Origin: Azadirachta indica
Lineage: Eukaryota; Streptophyta; Magnoliopsida; Sapindales; Meliaceae
Reading direction: 5' to 3'
DNA: 64,000 bases
NCBI GenBank assembly: GCA_022749755.1
Contig: CM040452.1
Coordinates: forward strand, 18,556,350-18,620,349
A model generated the notes under the pieces. The model ran no database searches, was not told the origin of the DNA, and worked only from the letters and a program-made list of their open reading frames with translations. Both the position numbers and the translations under genes were made by a program. Positions 38,932 through 50,868 of this stretch are shown here, piece by piece. Numbering within the stretch: the stretch's first letter is position 1; every line of letters begins with the position of its first letter.

Positions 38932-40187
38932 AAGCTGGACAGTTTTGACATACTGTTTAGTTTATAATCTTTTTCTTAATTATTTTTTTTGTATAAAAAT
39001 TTCAATAGCTACCATTGAGTAGAAAAATAAAATCTTGTATATTGTTTCAAGAAAGTAGATTTTGACTCCATTCCATTTGGTTTAGGAAGAATAAATTAGT
39101 CATTTAGAAATTCGTTTTTATTTATTTATTTTTTTTTGTCACTCACGTCCTTTCTTTCATTCTTTCAAAATGATGTTTTAAAAATTAAGACGACAGGAGT
39201 CTAATTTTATTTTCTTCCTTATACTCGATGCAAAATTAACAATAAATAAACCCTTTTGATGTAAACAATAATTTAGAATGATATGATTGAATTAAACGAA
39301 AATCCATACATAGTTATATATGAGCGGGTAAGTCAAACTTAAAGTGGGCACAGCCGCACAGGCCACAGGGTATATATCTTATAATTAATTTCATTGCTAT
39401 AATATATATGTTTAAACAATAGTAGTCATTATAATATCTTGTGAATTAATTTACTGAAGTAAGACAATACTTAATCACATAATTTTGGTGATCTGATCTC
39501 CTTTAATATCACCCTCCACGATGTTTGTGATTGTAATTGATCAATTATTTTCTTGATTAATTTTTTAATCATCCGGCCCTTGGTTTAGTGAAATTTATGT
39601 TCACGTGGATTCGACAAAAACATGAAAGTTTTATGTTCAGGGATTCAACAATCACTGCTTTCTGGTTCTTCCTAGAGGTGGAGACGTTCCTCTTCCTCAC
39701 ACACCCATCAAAATTGCCCAATTTAATCCCCGTAGTTAATTGTTTCTCGCTCTTGTGAGATTCTGACAAGTTAATTGTGAGAGAATATTAAGTTAATGTG
39801 TTGGGCAGAAAATGGTTGACTCGGAGTACTCTTCTTCTGAAGAGGATGCATGCTTCAGTTTTCTTTCAAAGGTATTGCTTTCTGCATAATTAATTGTTTT
39901 CTATCTATTTTTCTGTCGAGAAATGTCAAGGTTAACATGAGTGCAATGCAACCCAACGAGGGAAAGCAAACCACTCTGGCAAGTAATTGCATGCTCAGTC
40001 ATCAAGGGTTCATCATCGGGAAAGAGAAATGCAAAAGGTAGTCTTTGAATTGTTGGAGTTGCTTAACTGTTAATTTAGTTATCATATTTCTTTAATTAGC
40101 TTGCTTACAACTTTTGTTAATTTGAAACATTTTTATCCTGTGCACAGCAGCATTTGACTATAAATTATGGCACCCAAGGTAGCCTAT

Positions 40188-40969
40188 TGTCACGCGCTGG
40201 AAACTGATGCGAAATTCCGGTTACGTGCGGTACTTGAACAAGCTTCAAATGCACTGCCCAAGTATATCTTGATTTATCCCAAGATCAATTTGTGTGTGTG
40301 TGTTGCAAGAATTGGCAGTAAGCAGTGTTAATTTTGGTGCTCAAGTAGGGAGCAAAATGGAGAAGAAGAAGAACCAACGTGGGAAGCAATTTGGGAAGAG
40401 AAAAATGGGTCTCTTTTTCATTACACTTCACTATACAATATATATGTACAAATGGATGGCCATGATTTAATTGACTCAAGCACTTTCAATGGCCAAGATT
40501 ATTCCATTTACAAAATTTACATGAAAATAAGAAAAGATCTTACCTACCACCACTTCCTTTACTTTAGGCCTATTGGATCACATTTTAAGGAAACCAAGTT
40601 AAGCTACTAAACCAAGCCAAGTGCTGTCCAGCTTGCCCCCTTTGATGTGCTTTGTTGCCCAGCCCAAAGGATGCTTCTAATGATGCTTGAGGTGGTTGCT
40701 TCCAAGGCTCACTGACTTGCTTAGCCTCGGTTGACATGGTAGGATGTCAGGCACGCTCCCATCCCACTCCGCTTACCCCTGAACTGCTCTCGAAACCTCA
40801 TGTCTGCTCGCGGGCTACTGTTCACCAGCACACTATTCATCCGCGAGTGTAGGCTTTCCGTCGAGAGGATAGGCGACTCCGGAACTTGGGCGCGCTTGTT
40901 CTGCGAGAAGCGCGCTCTCGTGCTCTTGCGCTTTCGGCAATTCCGCTTTCGAATAGGCGGCACGTGACA
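40188..40969 (-). repeat. 3' LTR of the gag-only element
   Basis: Direct repeat of 43133-43914, same length (782 bases), with a short GT run near 40294-40304 and TGTCA...TGACA ends. Confidence 0.92.
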
Positions 40970-40986
40970 CTCTCCCCCACTGAAGC
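40970..40986 (-). promoter_or_regulatory. Polypurine tract
   Basis: The minus strand reads AGTGGGGGAGAG immediately before the 3' LTR, the expected plus-strand priming site for reverse transcription. Confidence 0.8.
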
Positions 40987-41384
40987 ACTTGACGCCCTCG
41001 TCAAGCTCACTGTCGAGGTCTTGAGCTTGCACCTCTGCGTTCTGCTTTTTTCTACGCGAACTGGCACGAACAGAGCACGCTGCATCTGAATTCTGTCCAT
41101 GGGTGCTGGAAGAGGGAGTACCATCTTGCTTCTTTCCCATTAAACAAGTGTCCTCTCTGCACACAACCTGAAAAGTTGAGAACACACTGCCGTTTACTCA
41201 AACTCTGTCAATCGGCACCTTGTGTCGCTTCCCGGCATTATGAAATTCCATGCACCCATCCTCAGTAAACCTGAAGGGCAACAACCTATCGATGAACTCG
41301 TTGCCCAACACAAGCTGGAAGTCACTCATCGGCACCACGGTGAAGTCTAATCTGCCTTTCCATGTTCTGACCCTGATCGGGACT

Positions 41385-42772
41385 CTTCAAGCAACTCCAC
41401 AAATTGGCCGGCAAGGCTGATTCATTACCTTGATCCACCCCGGCTCTTCACTCAGCACTAAACCCAACTGCTTGGCCAATTTTTCCTCAATCAAGCAATG
41501 GTTAGCGCCGCTGTCAAGGAATGCTTTGAAGCTTGACCCTTTAATGCTAACATTGACATACATCAATGTTTTTCCGGGCTTCGGCTTCTCCGTTGAATTG
41601 GCCTCAAACGTCTCTGCCTCGTACGCTATTTTGGCCTTCATTGCATTGAGGATGCACAACGCTCCAACCCGAGCATCCTCATCTGACTTAAAAGAACTCA
41701 GCAAGGCATTGAGGCGGTTCCGTTGCGGGAACTCTTTGGTGTGATAATCCCCACTGCACAAGTAGCACGTCCACTGTTTTCGCTCGCGCTGCTTGTCAAA
41801 CTGCCCTTTACTGCTGTCTCGCTGGTCGAGAGCTTTCAGCGGCCACCCCGTCTCATATTGGGTTCCCGACTTGTAAGGTTTCACTCCCCCACCTTTGTCA
41901 TAGCCATTCTTAGTTGGGTTTCAGTTCCAGTCTCTTTTCGGAGACTCTCGGCGATGCTCGATCAAGAATTCTGCCGCTGCTATTGCCGAGGCAAGGTCTT
42001 GGACATTTCTTCTCCTCAACTCTTGCTTTGCCCATGGCTATAACCCATCCATGAAGAACAGCAACCGGCTCTTCTCTGGCATATCAGTGATCTCGAGCAT
42101 GAGCGAATTGTACTCTCGCACATACTCTGCTATCGACCCCTACTGCCTAAATCCTCAGAGCTTCTTTATCGCAGCCTCCTCAGCATTCTCAGGGTAGAAT
42201 TGCCTCTTCAACTCACCCTTAAACACCTCCCAAGTGTCTATCCGGCATAAACCCCTCTCCATCTCCGTATGTCGGCATCTCCACCACAACGCCGCATCTC
42301 TATCGAAATAGAGAGTAGCGGTACTGATTCGGAGCCCATCTTCGTGCATTTGGATGGCGTCGAAGTAACGATATATCATCCATAGGAAAGTGTCGATTTC
42401 TTTGGCATCCCGCTTGCTTTTAAACTTGGGTGGATCCAGAACCTTAATTCTCGATGCGCTGCTCGCACCTACACCCAAAGCAATGGCGGTTTTGCATAAT
42501 GCGAGGTCTTGCCTAACCTCCGCTAATTCCGCCTTGACAGAACCCAATTCAACATTGATTCTCTCCCGAAATTCTTCCATGGCCAACCTCATGGAATCTG
42601 TGAATGTGTCAAAAACATGTCGGAGTCTACTCTCGACACTGGCAACATCAATTTCTGCCTCACGCTGACTTGTTCTGTCATCCAGCGTATCCAAATGCTC
42701 ATGGATGTCACCCAATAAAAGCTCAACCCTTTCCAATCTAATGTCAAATAAGCTTACCATCTCTTTGGACAT
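41385..42772 (-). pseudogene. Gag-protease region of the gag-only element, broken
   Basis: The block 42155-42772 is Gag-like: coiled-coil N-terminus, then DPPKFKSKRDAKEIDTFL and a capsid-type stretch ending FKGELKRQFYPENAEEAA. A second block, 41387-41884, has a CCHC-like knuckle CYLCSGDYHTKEF, where the last Cys is replaced by Phe, and a retropepsin-like FLDSGANHCLI at about 41510-41545. Stops between the blocks (around 41925-42155) break what was probably one gag-protease frame. After the protease the frame meets a stop near 41385, and no polymerase follows before the polypurine tract. Confidence 0.85.
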
Positions 42773-43118
42773 AGTTCTCTCCTTTCCTCCTCTTCTTGAT
42801 CCTTGAACACGCCCACATTTTTCCTATATAACCTCCACAACACCACTAGCTTCTATATCCTTGGCTGCCATGATTCAAGTTTACAATCAACTATCCACAA
42901 ACAACACAATTTTTGCAATGATTCACCAACAACCAGCAAACCACTATCCAAAAAACTCCACAATCACAGCAACAAATCAAGAGTAAAAACCCAGAAATTC
43001 CAGCCACAACACAACAGCCAAAATTTCCACAACTTAGGTTCTCTAGCTAGTGTAATCTTCCAAAATCAGTGAGGAATAAGTTGCAGAGATGCTTACCACA
43101 CAAAACCCACACAAATCT

Positions 43119-43130
43119 GCTCTGATACCA
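43119..43130 (-). promoter_or_regulatory. Primer-binding site, initiator tRNA-Met
   Basis: The minus strand reads TGGTATCAGAGC, complementary to the 3' end of plant initiator tRNA-Met, two bases from the 5' LTR. Confidence 0.92.
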
Positions 43131-43132
43131 AC

Positions 43133-43914
43133 TGTCATGCACTGGAAACTGACACGGAATCCCGGTTACGTGCGGCGCTTGAACAAGCTTTAAATACACT
43201 GCTTAAGTAAGCCTTGATTTACGCCAAGATCAATTTGTGTGTGTGTGTTACAAGAAATGGCAGTGAGCAGTGTTAATTTTGGTGCTCAAGTAGGAAGCAA
43301 AATGGAGAAGAAGAAGAACCAACGTGAGAAGCAATTTGGGAAGAAAAAAATGGGCCTCTTTTTCATTACACTTCACTATACAATATATATGTACAAATGG
43401 ATGGCCATGATTTAATTGATTCAAGCACTTTCAAAGGCCAAGATTATTCCATTTACAAAATTTACATGAAAATAAGAAAAAATCCTACCTACCACCACTT
43501 CCTTTACTTTGGGCCTATTGGATCACATTTTAAGGAAATCAAGCTAAACTACTAAATCAAGCCAAGTGCTGTCCAGCTTGCCCCTTTTGATGTGCTTTGT
43601 TGCTCAGCCCAAAGAATGCTTCTAATGATGCTTGAGGTGGTTGCTTCCAAGGCCTACTGACTTGCTCAGCCTCGGTTGACATGGTAGGACGTCAGACACA
43701 CTCCCGTCCCGCTCCGCTCACCCCCGAATTGCTCTCAAAACCTCATGTCTGCTCGCGGGCTACTGTTCACCAGCACACTATTTATCCGCAAGTGTAGGCT
43801 CTCCGTCAAGAGGATAGGCGACTCCAGAACTTGGGCGCACTTGTGCTACGAGGAGCGCACTCTCGTGCTCTTGCGCTTTCGGCGGTTCCACTTCCGAATC
43901 AGCGGCATGTGATA
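43133..43914 (-). repeat. 5' LTR of the gag-only element
   Basis: Direct repeat of 40188-40969. The terminal CA has become TA (43913-43914). The target duplication CTAT follows directly. Confidence 0.92.
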
Positions 43915-43918
43915 CTAT

Positions 43919-44360
43919 GCAGACCAAGTTCTAACCCCAAAGGAAATCCTGGTGAACATTACAGGGGCTTCAATGAAATAGAATATAGAGTCGTCCCACA
44001 TGATCAGAAAGGCAGAAGAATGTCTAAAACTCTTTCCCTGATGACAACGCTGATTGCCACTTTCACTCTCACTTTCACAATGAGCAGCTTTCACCATTCT
44101 GGCCCGGGTAGCTACAAAAACTATAGCCCAAATGAGGGCATGGCAACTCTAAATAAAGTAAGATAAACAAGTGTCCAATCATTTGTTATCACAGAAGCTA
44201 TTGCCATGACTGCCGCAGTTGTAGTTTTCTTTCTGGTCATTTTGGCGTAGCAAAAGTGAATCTTTCATGGGCGCTTTTCATTCGGCTATTTCTTGACATG
44301 GGTGGTCGGACTTGTATTGATGACAGCAGCATTTGTTGCAGGATTGTTCATATATAGTTT
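43919..44360 (+). pseudogene. PGG-domain (ankyrin/ACD6-like) gene relic, unit 1
   Basis: Plus-strand fragments resemble the C-terminal membrane (PGG) domain of plant ankyrin-repeat proteins: LSLMTTLIATFTLTFTMSSF, then YSPNEGMATLNK, then, in another frame, VITEAIAMTAAVVVFFLVILA and, after a stop, a third hydrophobic stretch. The order matches the family (two helices around P-x-EGMA, then VITDAIAM-like text). No ankyrin repeats are found nearby. Stops and frame changes make it a pseudogene. A conserved upstream scrap (MVDSEYSSSEEDACFSFLSK at 39811) precedes it in both units but I cannot assign it to the same gene. Confidence 0.6.
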
Positions 44361-44917
44361 TGCGAGTCATTTTTTATGTCTTTGCCTCTCATCTTGATCA
44401 ATCCACAGCCTCTCAGGTTCAATTTAAAGTAAACCCTTCTACATTCAGCTCGCCAATGGTGAATATATTTCTTAAAATTAAACCCTCTGAATTGGTGCTA
44501 ATTAGGATGTTGCATGTCAAGAAGAAGAAATTGTCAACTCCCCAACCCCCTTGGTCTACTCTTGATTTGTACTTAAAATTTCCGATGTCAAAAACAAAAA
44601 TTTACTCCCCAAATAATTTCATATATCGACAGACAAATTGCTTATGTCCTCCAATGGCTACATAAATTCATTCCCTTCAATAAAATGACTACTGGCTCAA
44701 TGAAGGATATCTTCGTAATTTCATTTATGAATGGGTATAAATTTTTAGATTAGTACAAATGGGTTCATTCTCAGAACTTCCTTTTCAAGGGGTCATTCTG
44801 TCAAACGATGCTCAATAAATGGAATAAAAACCCGCGCAAAGAGGGCAGGAGGGGGAAGAAAGCACGAGGAAAAAGTGACTCCCCAAGGGACACAAGAACT
44901 AAAAAATTCGCGTTGTT

Positions 44918-47278
44918 ATGTCTAAAACAAGTTGGATCAAATGCAATGCAACGTCAGCCAAGATTCTAAGCTCGTTTTTTCGTTCAGGACGCAAAATCTC
45001 CGCCACAACTAAACTCTCTCTTGTAACATTCAGCGGCGCCGCCGCCAAGGACTTCCCTTCGAAACAGTTCGTCTCAGCTCTCCAGACTCAACCTCCGACT
45101 CCTTCCACTTCCGTCCCCAAATGCTCAGGTAAGCCTCCCAAACCCAGAACTTCTCCCGCAACGAAACCAGCCATTGAATTAAGCCTTCCCACCTCGGAAC
45201 GAGAAGGGGATTCTGGTATTCTTTTTTTTTTTCTTTTTTCCTGTCATAATCCTGTCCTTGTTTCTCCTGTGGCTTCTCTCGAGAAAGTATAAATTCTGTT
45301 TTTTCTTTTTTTTTTTTTATTCAACTAGCTTAAAAGGCTTTTAATGTTTGAAAGCTTGTTGTGCTCGATATTACTTCAGTGTGATATGTGACGGGAGTTC
45401 TGTTGTCAAGTTAAATGTTTGGTTTGTGAGAAAGTTGAGGAAATGAATAGGAAAGAAAATTTCGGGTTTGTCTTTGCTGTTGTTCTCATTTCTGGGTAGT
45501 TGAGGGCGTAGTGAAGGGTTTTGTTTTATAGTTGATTTATTTATTTATTGATTTTTGAAAGCTGTTTTGGCAGCCAATTATAGGGGACATGCTAGTAATT
45601 GATTTTACTTTAATGTGTTGAATGCAGATAATTCGACCACAAAGCTGGAAACAGAGATATATTCTATGCTAGGAGGTATCTTTATATGAACTTTATTATA
45701 TGTATCATAAGTGAATTTGAGTCTTCCGGTTAGGTATTTGAAATCGGAGCAAAAGAAATGAAATGTGGGACTTAACAACTAACAATGGAGTTCCAGTTAA
45801 GTGCAGGACTCCCTTTTGGCAACTATATATTAGTCTGTAGTTTAATCTACATTTGGGGAAGAATATTTTAGAAAGTTTATTCTATTTAAGGAATTTATAC
45901 ATGAAAATTGATTTGAAAGTGCTCTCTTTTTTTTCAGAGTATTCCAATGTTTAATTTTGGAAAGTTTATACTATTTAATGAATTTATGCATGAAAATTAA
46001 TTTTGGAATCTGATTTCTATTCACTAAAATCGAGAGTCTGTGCCTTTCGAAAAAAAAAAAAATTTGAGAGTTTGTCTCATAAATTGGAAATGGTTTTGTT
46101 TATTACCATATATCACAGATGCTGATTCAGTTAGTTTACCTGACTCAAGAGGGATAGAAAGTGAGAAACTTTTAGAGGAAGTATCAGAGATACCATGGAT
46201 TTCTACAAAGTCTCGTAATAATGTATCCCACGTCAACAAGAAATTTGGCGCAAAAGGAAACAAAAATGGGTTTTCTGTAAGGGCCAAAATCGTCGTTTTA
46301 ACTGGATAGCCAAGATTTGTGCAAATCAATTGAGGACTGGAGCTACTATTGAATTATTTGGTGAATTTGGACAAGAAACTGGTGTGAAAGAATATAATGC
46401 ATTGATGGGGATCTGCATAGAGAAGGCTAGGACATGCGATGATGAAGATGTTGCAATAGAAGAAATTTGCAAGACTCTTCAAGGTTTTTTAATTTTATGA
46501 AGGAGAAGGGGTTTCAGCTAGAAGAGGAAACTTATGGCCCTCTTCTTAAGTATTTCATAGACATGGGTATGATAGAAGAGTTCCACATTTTCTGTGAAAA
46601 TATCAATAATGGAAATTCTAACTCAGTTCCAAGACTAGGTTACCATGAGATGTTGCTATGGATCAAACCAAACGATGAGGAAAAAATTTGTGAACTTTGA
46701 AATCACATTGCAGCTGATAATGAGGGAGATTATTTCTGTTTTCGAGGTATGTAGTTCATGTTCTAGCTGAATTTATAATTTTGGCTTATTTCTGCTATGA
46801 TTTATTTTATTTTTTGAAATTCTTCTTTGGATTTTCTCTATTTATGTTATTATGCTTAGCTAGTTTGATAGAGTAGCCACAAGATAATAATGGTTGACTG
46901 TTGTATGTTTTAGCATTCTTGTTCATATTCTCTCCCAGAAAGATTAAGATATTTCTATTGATATATATGTTTATGACATCCTTTCTTGCATTAGAAGGTC
47001 ACTTCATGGTATAATTAACTCCACTCATTTTGCACTACCAAAACCTCACAATATTCAACCTTGTGTTGCAGAGAAATATTTGTTAGCTCTTTGTGAAAGT
47101 GACCATAAGGATTAACTTTTTGCAACTTATGGAGATTACAGACATAACAAAAATTTCATCATTGGACCGTGTGGCAAGTATTTTTAAATCGTTTGGGAGA
47201 CTGCTACTGGAGTCCTATGCAGAGAAGCACCTTTTGGCATTCAAAATATCTGGTATATCCATTTATACTTTCATTTGT
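44918..47278 (+). pseudogene. Truncated PPR pseudogene (duplicate of exons 1-4)
   Basis: It matches exons 1-4 of the intact PPR gene (53614-55836) with the same introns, then stops at the duplication junction, so all exons from 5 onward are absent. Lesions against the intact copy: a one-base loss at the start codon region (the frame can still open from an ATG at 44918), a one-base loss near 46222 that shifts frame, a two-base gain near 46484, a TGA at about 46698 where the intact gene has Cys, and a stop plus extra base near 47115. Remaining text such as EEETYGPLLKYFIDMGMIEE and LLESYAEKHLLAFK is still close to the functional copy. It could still be transcribed from the duplicated promoter. 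Confidence 0.9.
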
Positions 47279-48136
47279 TAGTGATCCTTTCATTTTCCTT
47301 GGTGCAGAAATCTATATGCTAATTCACTAATAAAGGCCAATGATAAGGGTAAAGAGCCACTAGATCCACTGTAGAAAATCTGACCTGATTGCAGAAGCGT
47401 GTCTTCTTCCAGAGATTAATGAACAAATTATTAATTATTAAACTTCATTTGTGAGGGTGGTAGTGAGAACTTTTTCCTCCTTGAACGGCAAACCAAGGGA
47501 TATTTTCATATTATATTATAGTGTCGATAATTTTGTTCATTATACATCTTTACATTGTTTTTATTTTCCTTGTGGCCGACTTACAACATGTGTAGTTTTG
47601 AAGGATTCTACGTTGGCCTATGAATATTGAATCTTTCCGATTTAGAAGTAATAAGTGGTGCGATATATTTTTATTGAAAATTCGTATGATCCTTTACACA
47701 AGATTACACAAGTTATTAATGCCCCTTCTCTTATGTCTTTCTAGGATTACATAAAAGGATACATTTAATGTAAATGAAGAAGGGCTCCATCAATTGCAGC
47801 CAGCAGAAAACAAAAGATCAGATATTGAGACTCCTTAATGATTACAAAATGAGGTGACTTTTTTCTTATTAGGGTAAATATAAAAATTAAAACAGTACTT
47901 TTTGATATGAACGTATTTACATCTATGTTAATATTAATTTGTTAATTATGCAAACAAGCACCAGCAGCAACCCGATAATAAAGTATTTTCCAGGCGAAGC
48001 AGCTAAAACCTTTAAACAATTAAATTGGAATTAATAAAGACATATTGAAGGTTTAGATGGGGGATCCTGTGATTATCCCACGCAAATAAATAAATAAATA
48101 AATAAATTTATATATATAGATATTTATATATTATTT

Positions 48137-49012
48137 TGTTATGGATGAATCTTTAGCTGCCTACGTGGAATCCGCAAAGGCATTCTTAAGAACATAATGA
48201 CCTTGAAGGATAAGAAGACGTTGCAGTTCAAGTTCTACATAGAATAACCACGTGGGATATAATAACTGTCGGGGTATGTATCCATTCCTGGACCCAGGCC
48301 CAAGGTCTGTGACCCAGATCCGCGAGCTAACATGTGGACTGTAGACGCAGCAGATTGCAGGCGTGAGACCACAGCTAAAAAGTCATGATCTTATCCTAGT
48401 GAAGCAAATGGCTATATAAAGAATTATAAAATGAGCCGATAGCGAGACGACGAGTGGAGGAAACCACCGCAGGAACCAACAATAAGATGACACGAGGAAC
48501 ATTAGGCAGTGGCAGATCCACTTCCTCAAACTAAATAAGGTAAGCCCGTGGCTGGTCCAAGTTAGCCCCTGCTCACCCAGTGACAAATACAGTGATCACG
48601 CGGAAGGAATTTTGGAGGGAAACTCACCTCTACCCTCACTTATAAAAATCTCAAATTTCTCTAAACAAAGGGTTAGATTCTTGAACTCCCTCTCTTGTTA
48701 TTTACCTCTAAAAGCACACGTCAATTCACATTCAATCGTTCAAAATTCATTTTCAAGTATAATATGACCTGACTTGATTGTTGGAGGGGATTCGCTAATA
48801 ATATTATTAGTGTCTACTGATTAGTTTTCATTTTACAGATAGGTTACGAAGAGACATTTCTTATTGTAGAGTATTTAAGCCTAAACTCTCTCGAGCTGTG
48901 TTTCATACCGAGGCTGCGTCGTTAGTACAATTATAAACGTGCGTCCTTGCAAATATAAATTGTATTTATTGATTGGACTTTGATTTACGTGGCAATGAAA
49001 AAAATTTCGACA
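48137..49012. mobile_element. Probable Gypsy-type solo LTR
   Basis: This block is absent from unit 1. It opens TGTTATGG and closes TTCGACA, has a GC-richer 5' part (CTGTCGGGGTATGTATCC, GACCCAGGCCCAAGG), a TATAAAAAT-like promoter motif near 48641, and a CTTGATTGTTGGAGGGGATTC stretch near 48774 that is typical of the R/U5 part of plant Gypsy LTRs. No coding region or second copy is present. Target duplication is not clear (TATTT against TAAAT), so exact ends are tentative. Confidence 0.45.
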
Positions 49013-49032
49013 TAAATATATATATATATATA

Positions 49033-50868
49033 GGGATATTGACATTTTCTCTCCTGAGATTTGGTCTAATAGATAAATACTCTCTGATGTTTGAGAAAAG
49101 ACAGATGTTCGTCTGACGTTTGCATAAATAGACAGATACCCTCTTAAACTTTTATTTCCATTAGTTAACCTGTTAGTTTATTATTATTTGTGTCCCTTAT
49201 ATTTTATAAAATAATATTTTGATATATATTTTATTTCAATAAAATATTTTACTCCTTATTTTAATATTTTTCACAATATAATTATTTTAAATATAACAAT
49301 TTAGTGCATATTTATTTTTTTTATAATATACTCAAAACTAAATATATTTTTAATTTTTTATTTCCATAAAAAATTTGAAAACTAAAATATTATTAAAAAA
49401 TTTAAACAATAAGTTAAATTAAACTCATATTAAAATATTTTAAACTCAAGTTAAAATATTTATATATATATATTTTTTTTACAAATAAATTTGATATTTA
49501 ATTGTTAAAAGAATTTTGAAATATATTTTAATATTTTATTTTTATATTGATATTTTTATTTAAAAGATTATATTAAATTTATTATATTTTCTTGAGAAAA
49601 ATTATGAAAATATAAATAAAAAAGTAAAAAAAAAAATTAATATCATTTGTTAATAGAATAGTAATTAAATATATTTTATATTCTTATTAACGAATATAAT
49701 TTAATTTTAATTAAAAAATAGAAAAAGAAGAAAATTTTTGATTATTTTTTTTATTTGTAATATATATATAAAACATATATTTATTATTTTTTTTATTTTT
49801 ATTTTATATTTTCATATATTTTTAATATTTTTTCGCAATATATTCAAGAATAAATAAATTTTTTAATTTATTATTTTAATAAAAAATTTTAAAAAATATA
49901 ATTATTAAAAAAATTTAAATAATAAGATAAGTTATACTCATATGTTAAAATATTTCTAATCTTTTTTACTTTCATTTTTATAATAATAAATATTTAATTA
50001 TTAAAAAATTTAATTGAAATATTTTTTAACGTTTTATTTTTACATGTAATATATTTATTTAAAAAATTATGCTAAATTTATCATTTTTTTTTTGAAAAAT
50101 ATATAAAAATATAAATAATAAATACATGTCATATATATATACATTACAAATAAAAATAATCAAAAATTTTCTTCTTTTTCTATTTTTTTTTAATTAAAAT
50201 TAAATTATATTGGTTAATAAGAATATAAAATATATTTAATTACTAATTCTATTAATAAATAATATTAAATTTTTTTTACTTTTTTATTTATATTTATATT
50301 TTCATAATTTTTCTCAAGAAAATATAATAAATTTAATATAATTTTTTAAATAAAAATATCAATATAAAAATAAAATATTAAAATATATTTCAAAATTCTT
50401 TTAACAATTAAATATCAAATTTATTGTAGAAAAAAAAAGATATAAATATTTTAACTTGAGTTTAAAATATTGGAATATAAGTTTAATCTAACTTATTATT
50501 TAAATTTTTATAATAATATTTTAGTTTTCAAATTTTCTATTGAAATAAAAAATTAAAAATGTATTTAGTTTTGAATATATTATAAAAAAATTAAATATAA
50601 ATTAAATTATTATATTTAAAAAAATTATATTGTGAAAAATATTAAAATAGGGAGTAAAATGTTATAATTAAATAAAATATATATCAAAGTATTATTATAT
50701 AAAAGATGAAAGACACAAATGATAATAAACTAATAGGCCAACTAAAGGAAATAAAAATTCAGAGGTATCTGTTTATTAATCCAAACGTCAGGAGTATTTG
50801 TCTTTTCTTAAATATCAGAGGTATTTGCCTATTAGGCCAAATCTCAAAGGAGAAAATATCAATATCCC
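49033..50868. mobile_element. 1.84-kb palindromic fold-back element
   Basis: The left arm starts GGGATATTGACATTTTCTC and the right arm ends GAGAAAATATCAATATCCC. The two arms are inverted copies of each other along nearly the whole length, meeting near 49950-50000. Arms are extremely AT-rich, with only the outer about 170 bases of mixed composition. The central 300 bases again resemble a piece of the arm (compare 49300-49450 with 49800-49960), so a smaller copy may be nested in the loop. The block is absent from unit 1. No transposase frame. TA-rich flanks hide the target duplication. Confidence 0.85.

Larger units (their letters stand above)
40188..43914 (-). mobile_element. Non-autonomous LTR element with gag-protease only (TR-GAG type)
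   Basis: Two 782-base LTRs (40188-40969, 43133-43914) enclose an interior of about 2.16 kb. LTRs begin TGTCA and the left one ends TGACA. A primer-binding site complementary to initiator tRNA-Met lies two bases inside the right LTR, and a polypurine tract abuts the left LTR, so the element reads on the minus strand. The interior has gag and a retropepsin-like region but no reverse transcriptase, RNase H or integrase. Target duplication CTAT (40184-40187 and 43915-43918) is confirmed by the empty site in unit 2 (AGCCTATGCAGACC near 52144). LTRs are very similar, so the insertion is much younger than the Tat-like element. The class matches described terminal-repeat elements carrying only GAG. 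Confidence 0.9.
37755..47405. repeat. Tandem segmental duplication, unit 1
   Basis: This stretch is repeated in direct orientation as 47406-56000. Matched landmarks: CTTCCAGAGATTAA at 37756/47406; the AGTTTTGACATACTG block near 38941/50914; ATGGTTGACTCGGAGTA (39811) with ATGGGTGACTCCGAATA (51771); CTATGCAGACC at 43915/52147; PPR exon 1 at about 44950/53625; GTAGAAAATCTGACCTGAT near 47371/55967. Without its inserted LTR element the unit is about 5.9 kb. It also has about 445 bases (about 38235-38680) with no counterpart in unit 2. Similarity is about nine-tenths by eye outside inserted elements. Confidence 0.92.

Noticed and set aside
42803..43072. 89-codon plus-strand frame rich in Asn, His and Ser
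   Set aside because: It is the antisense of the untranslated leader between primer site and gag in the LTR element.
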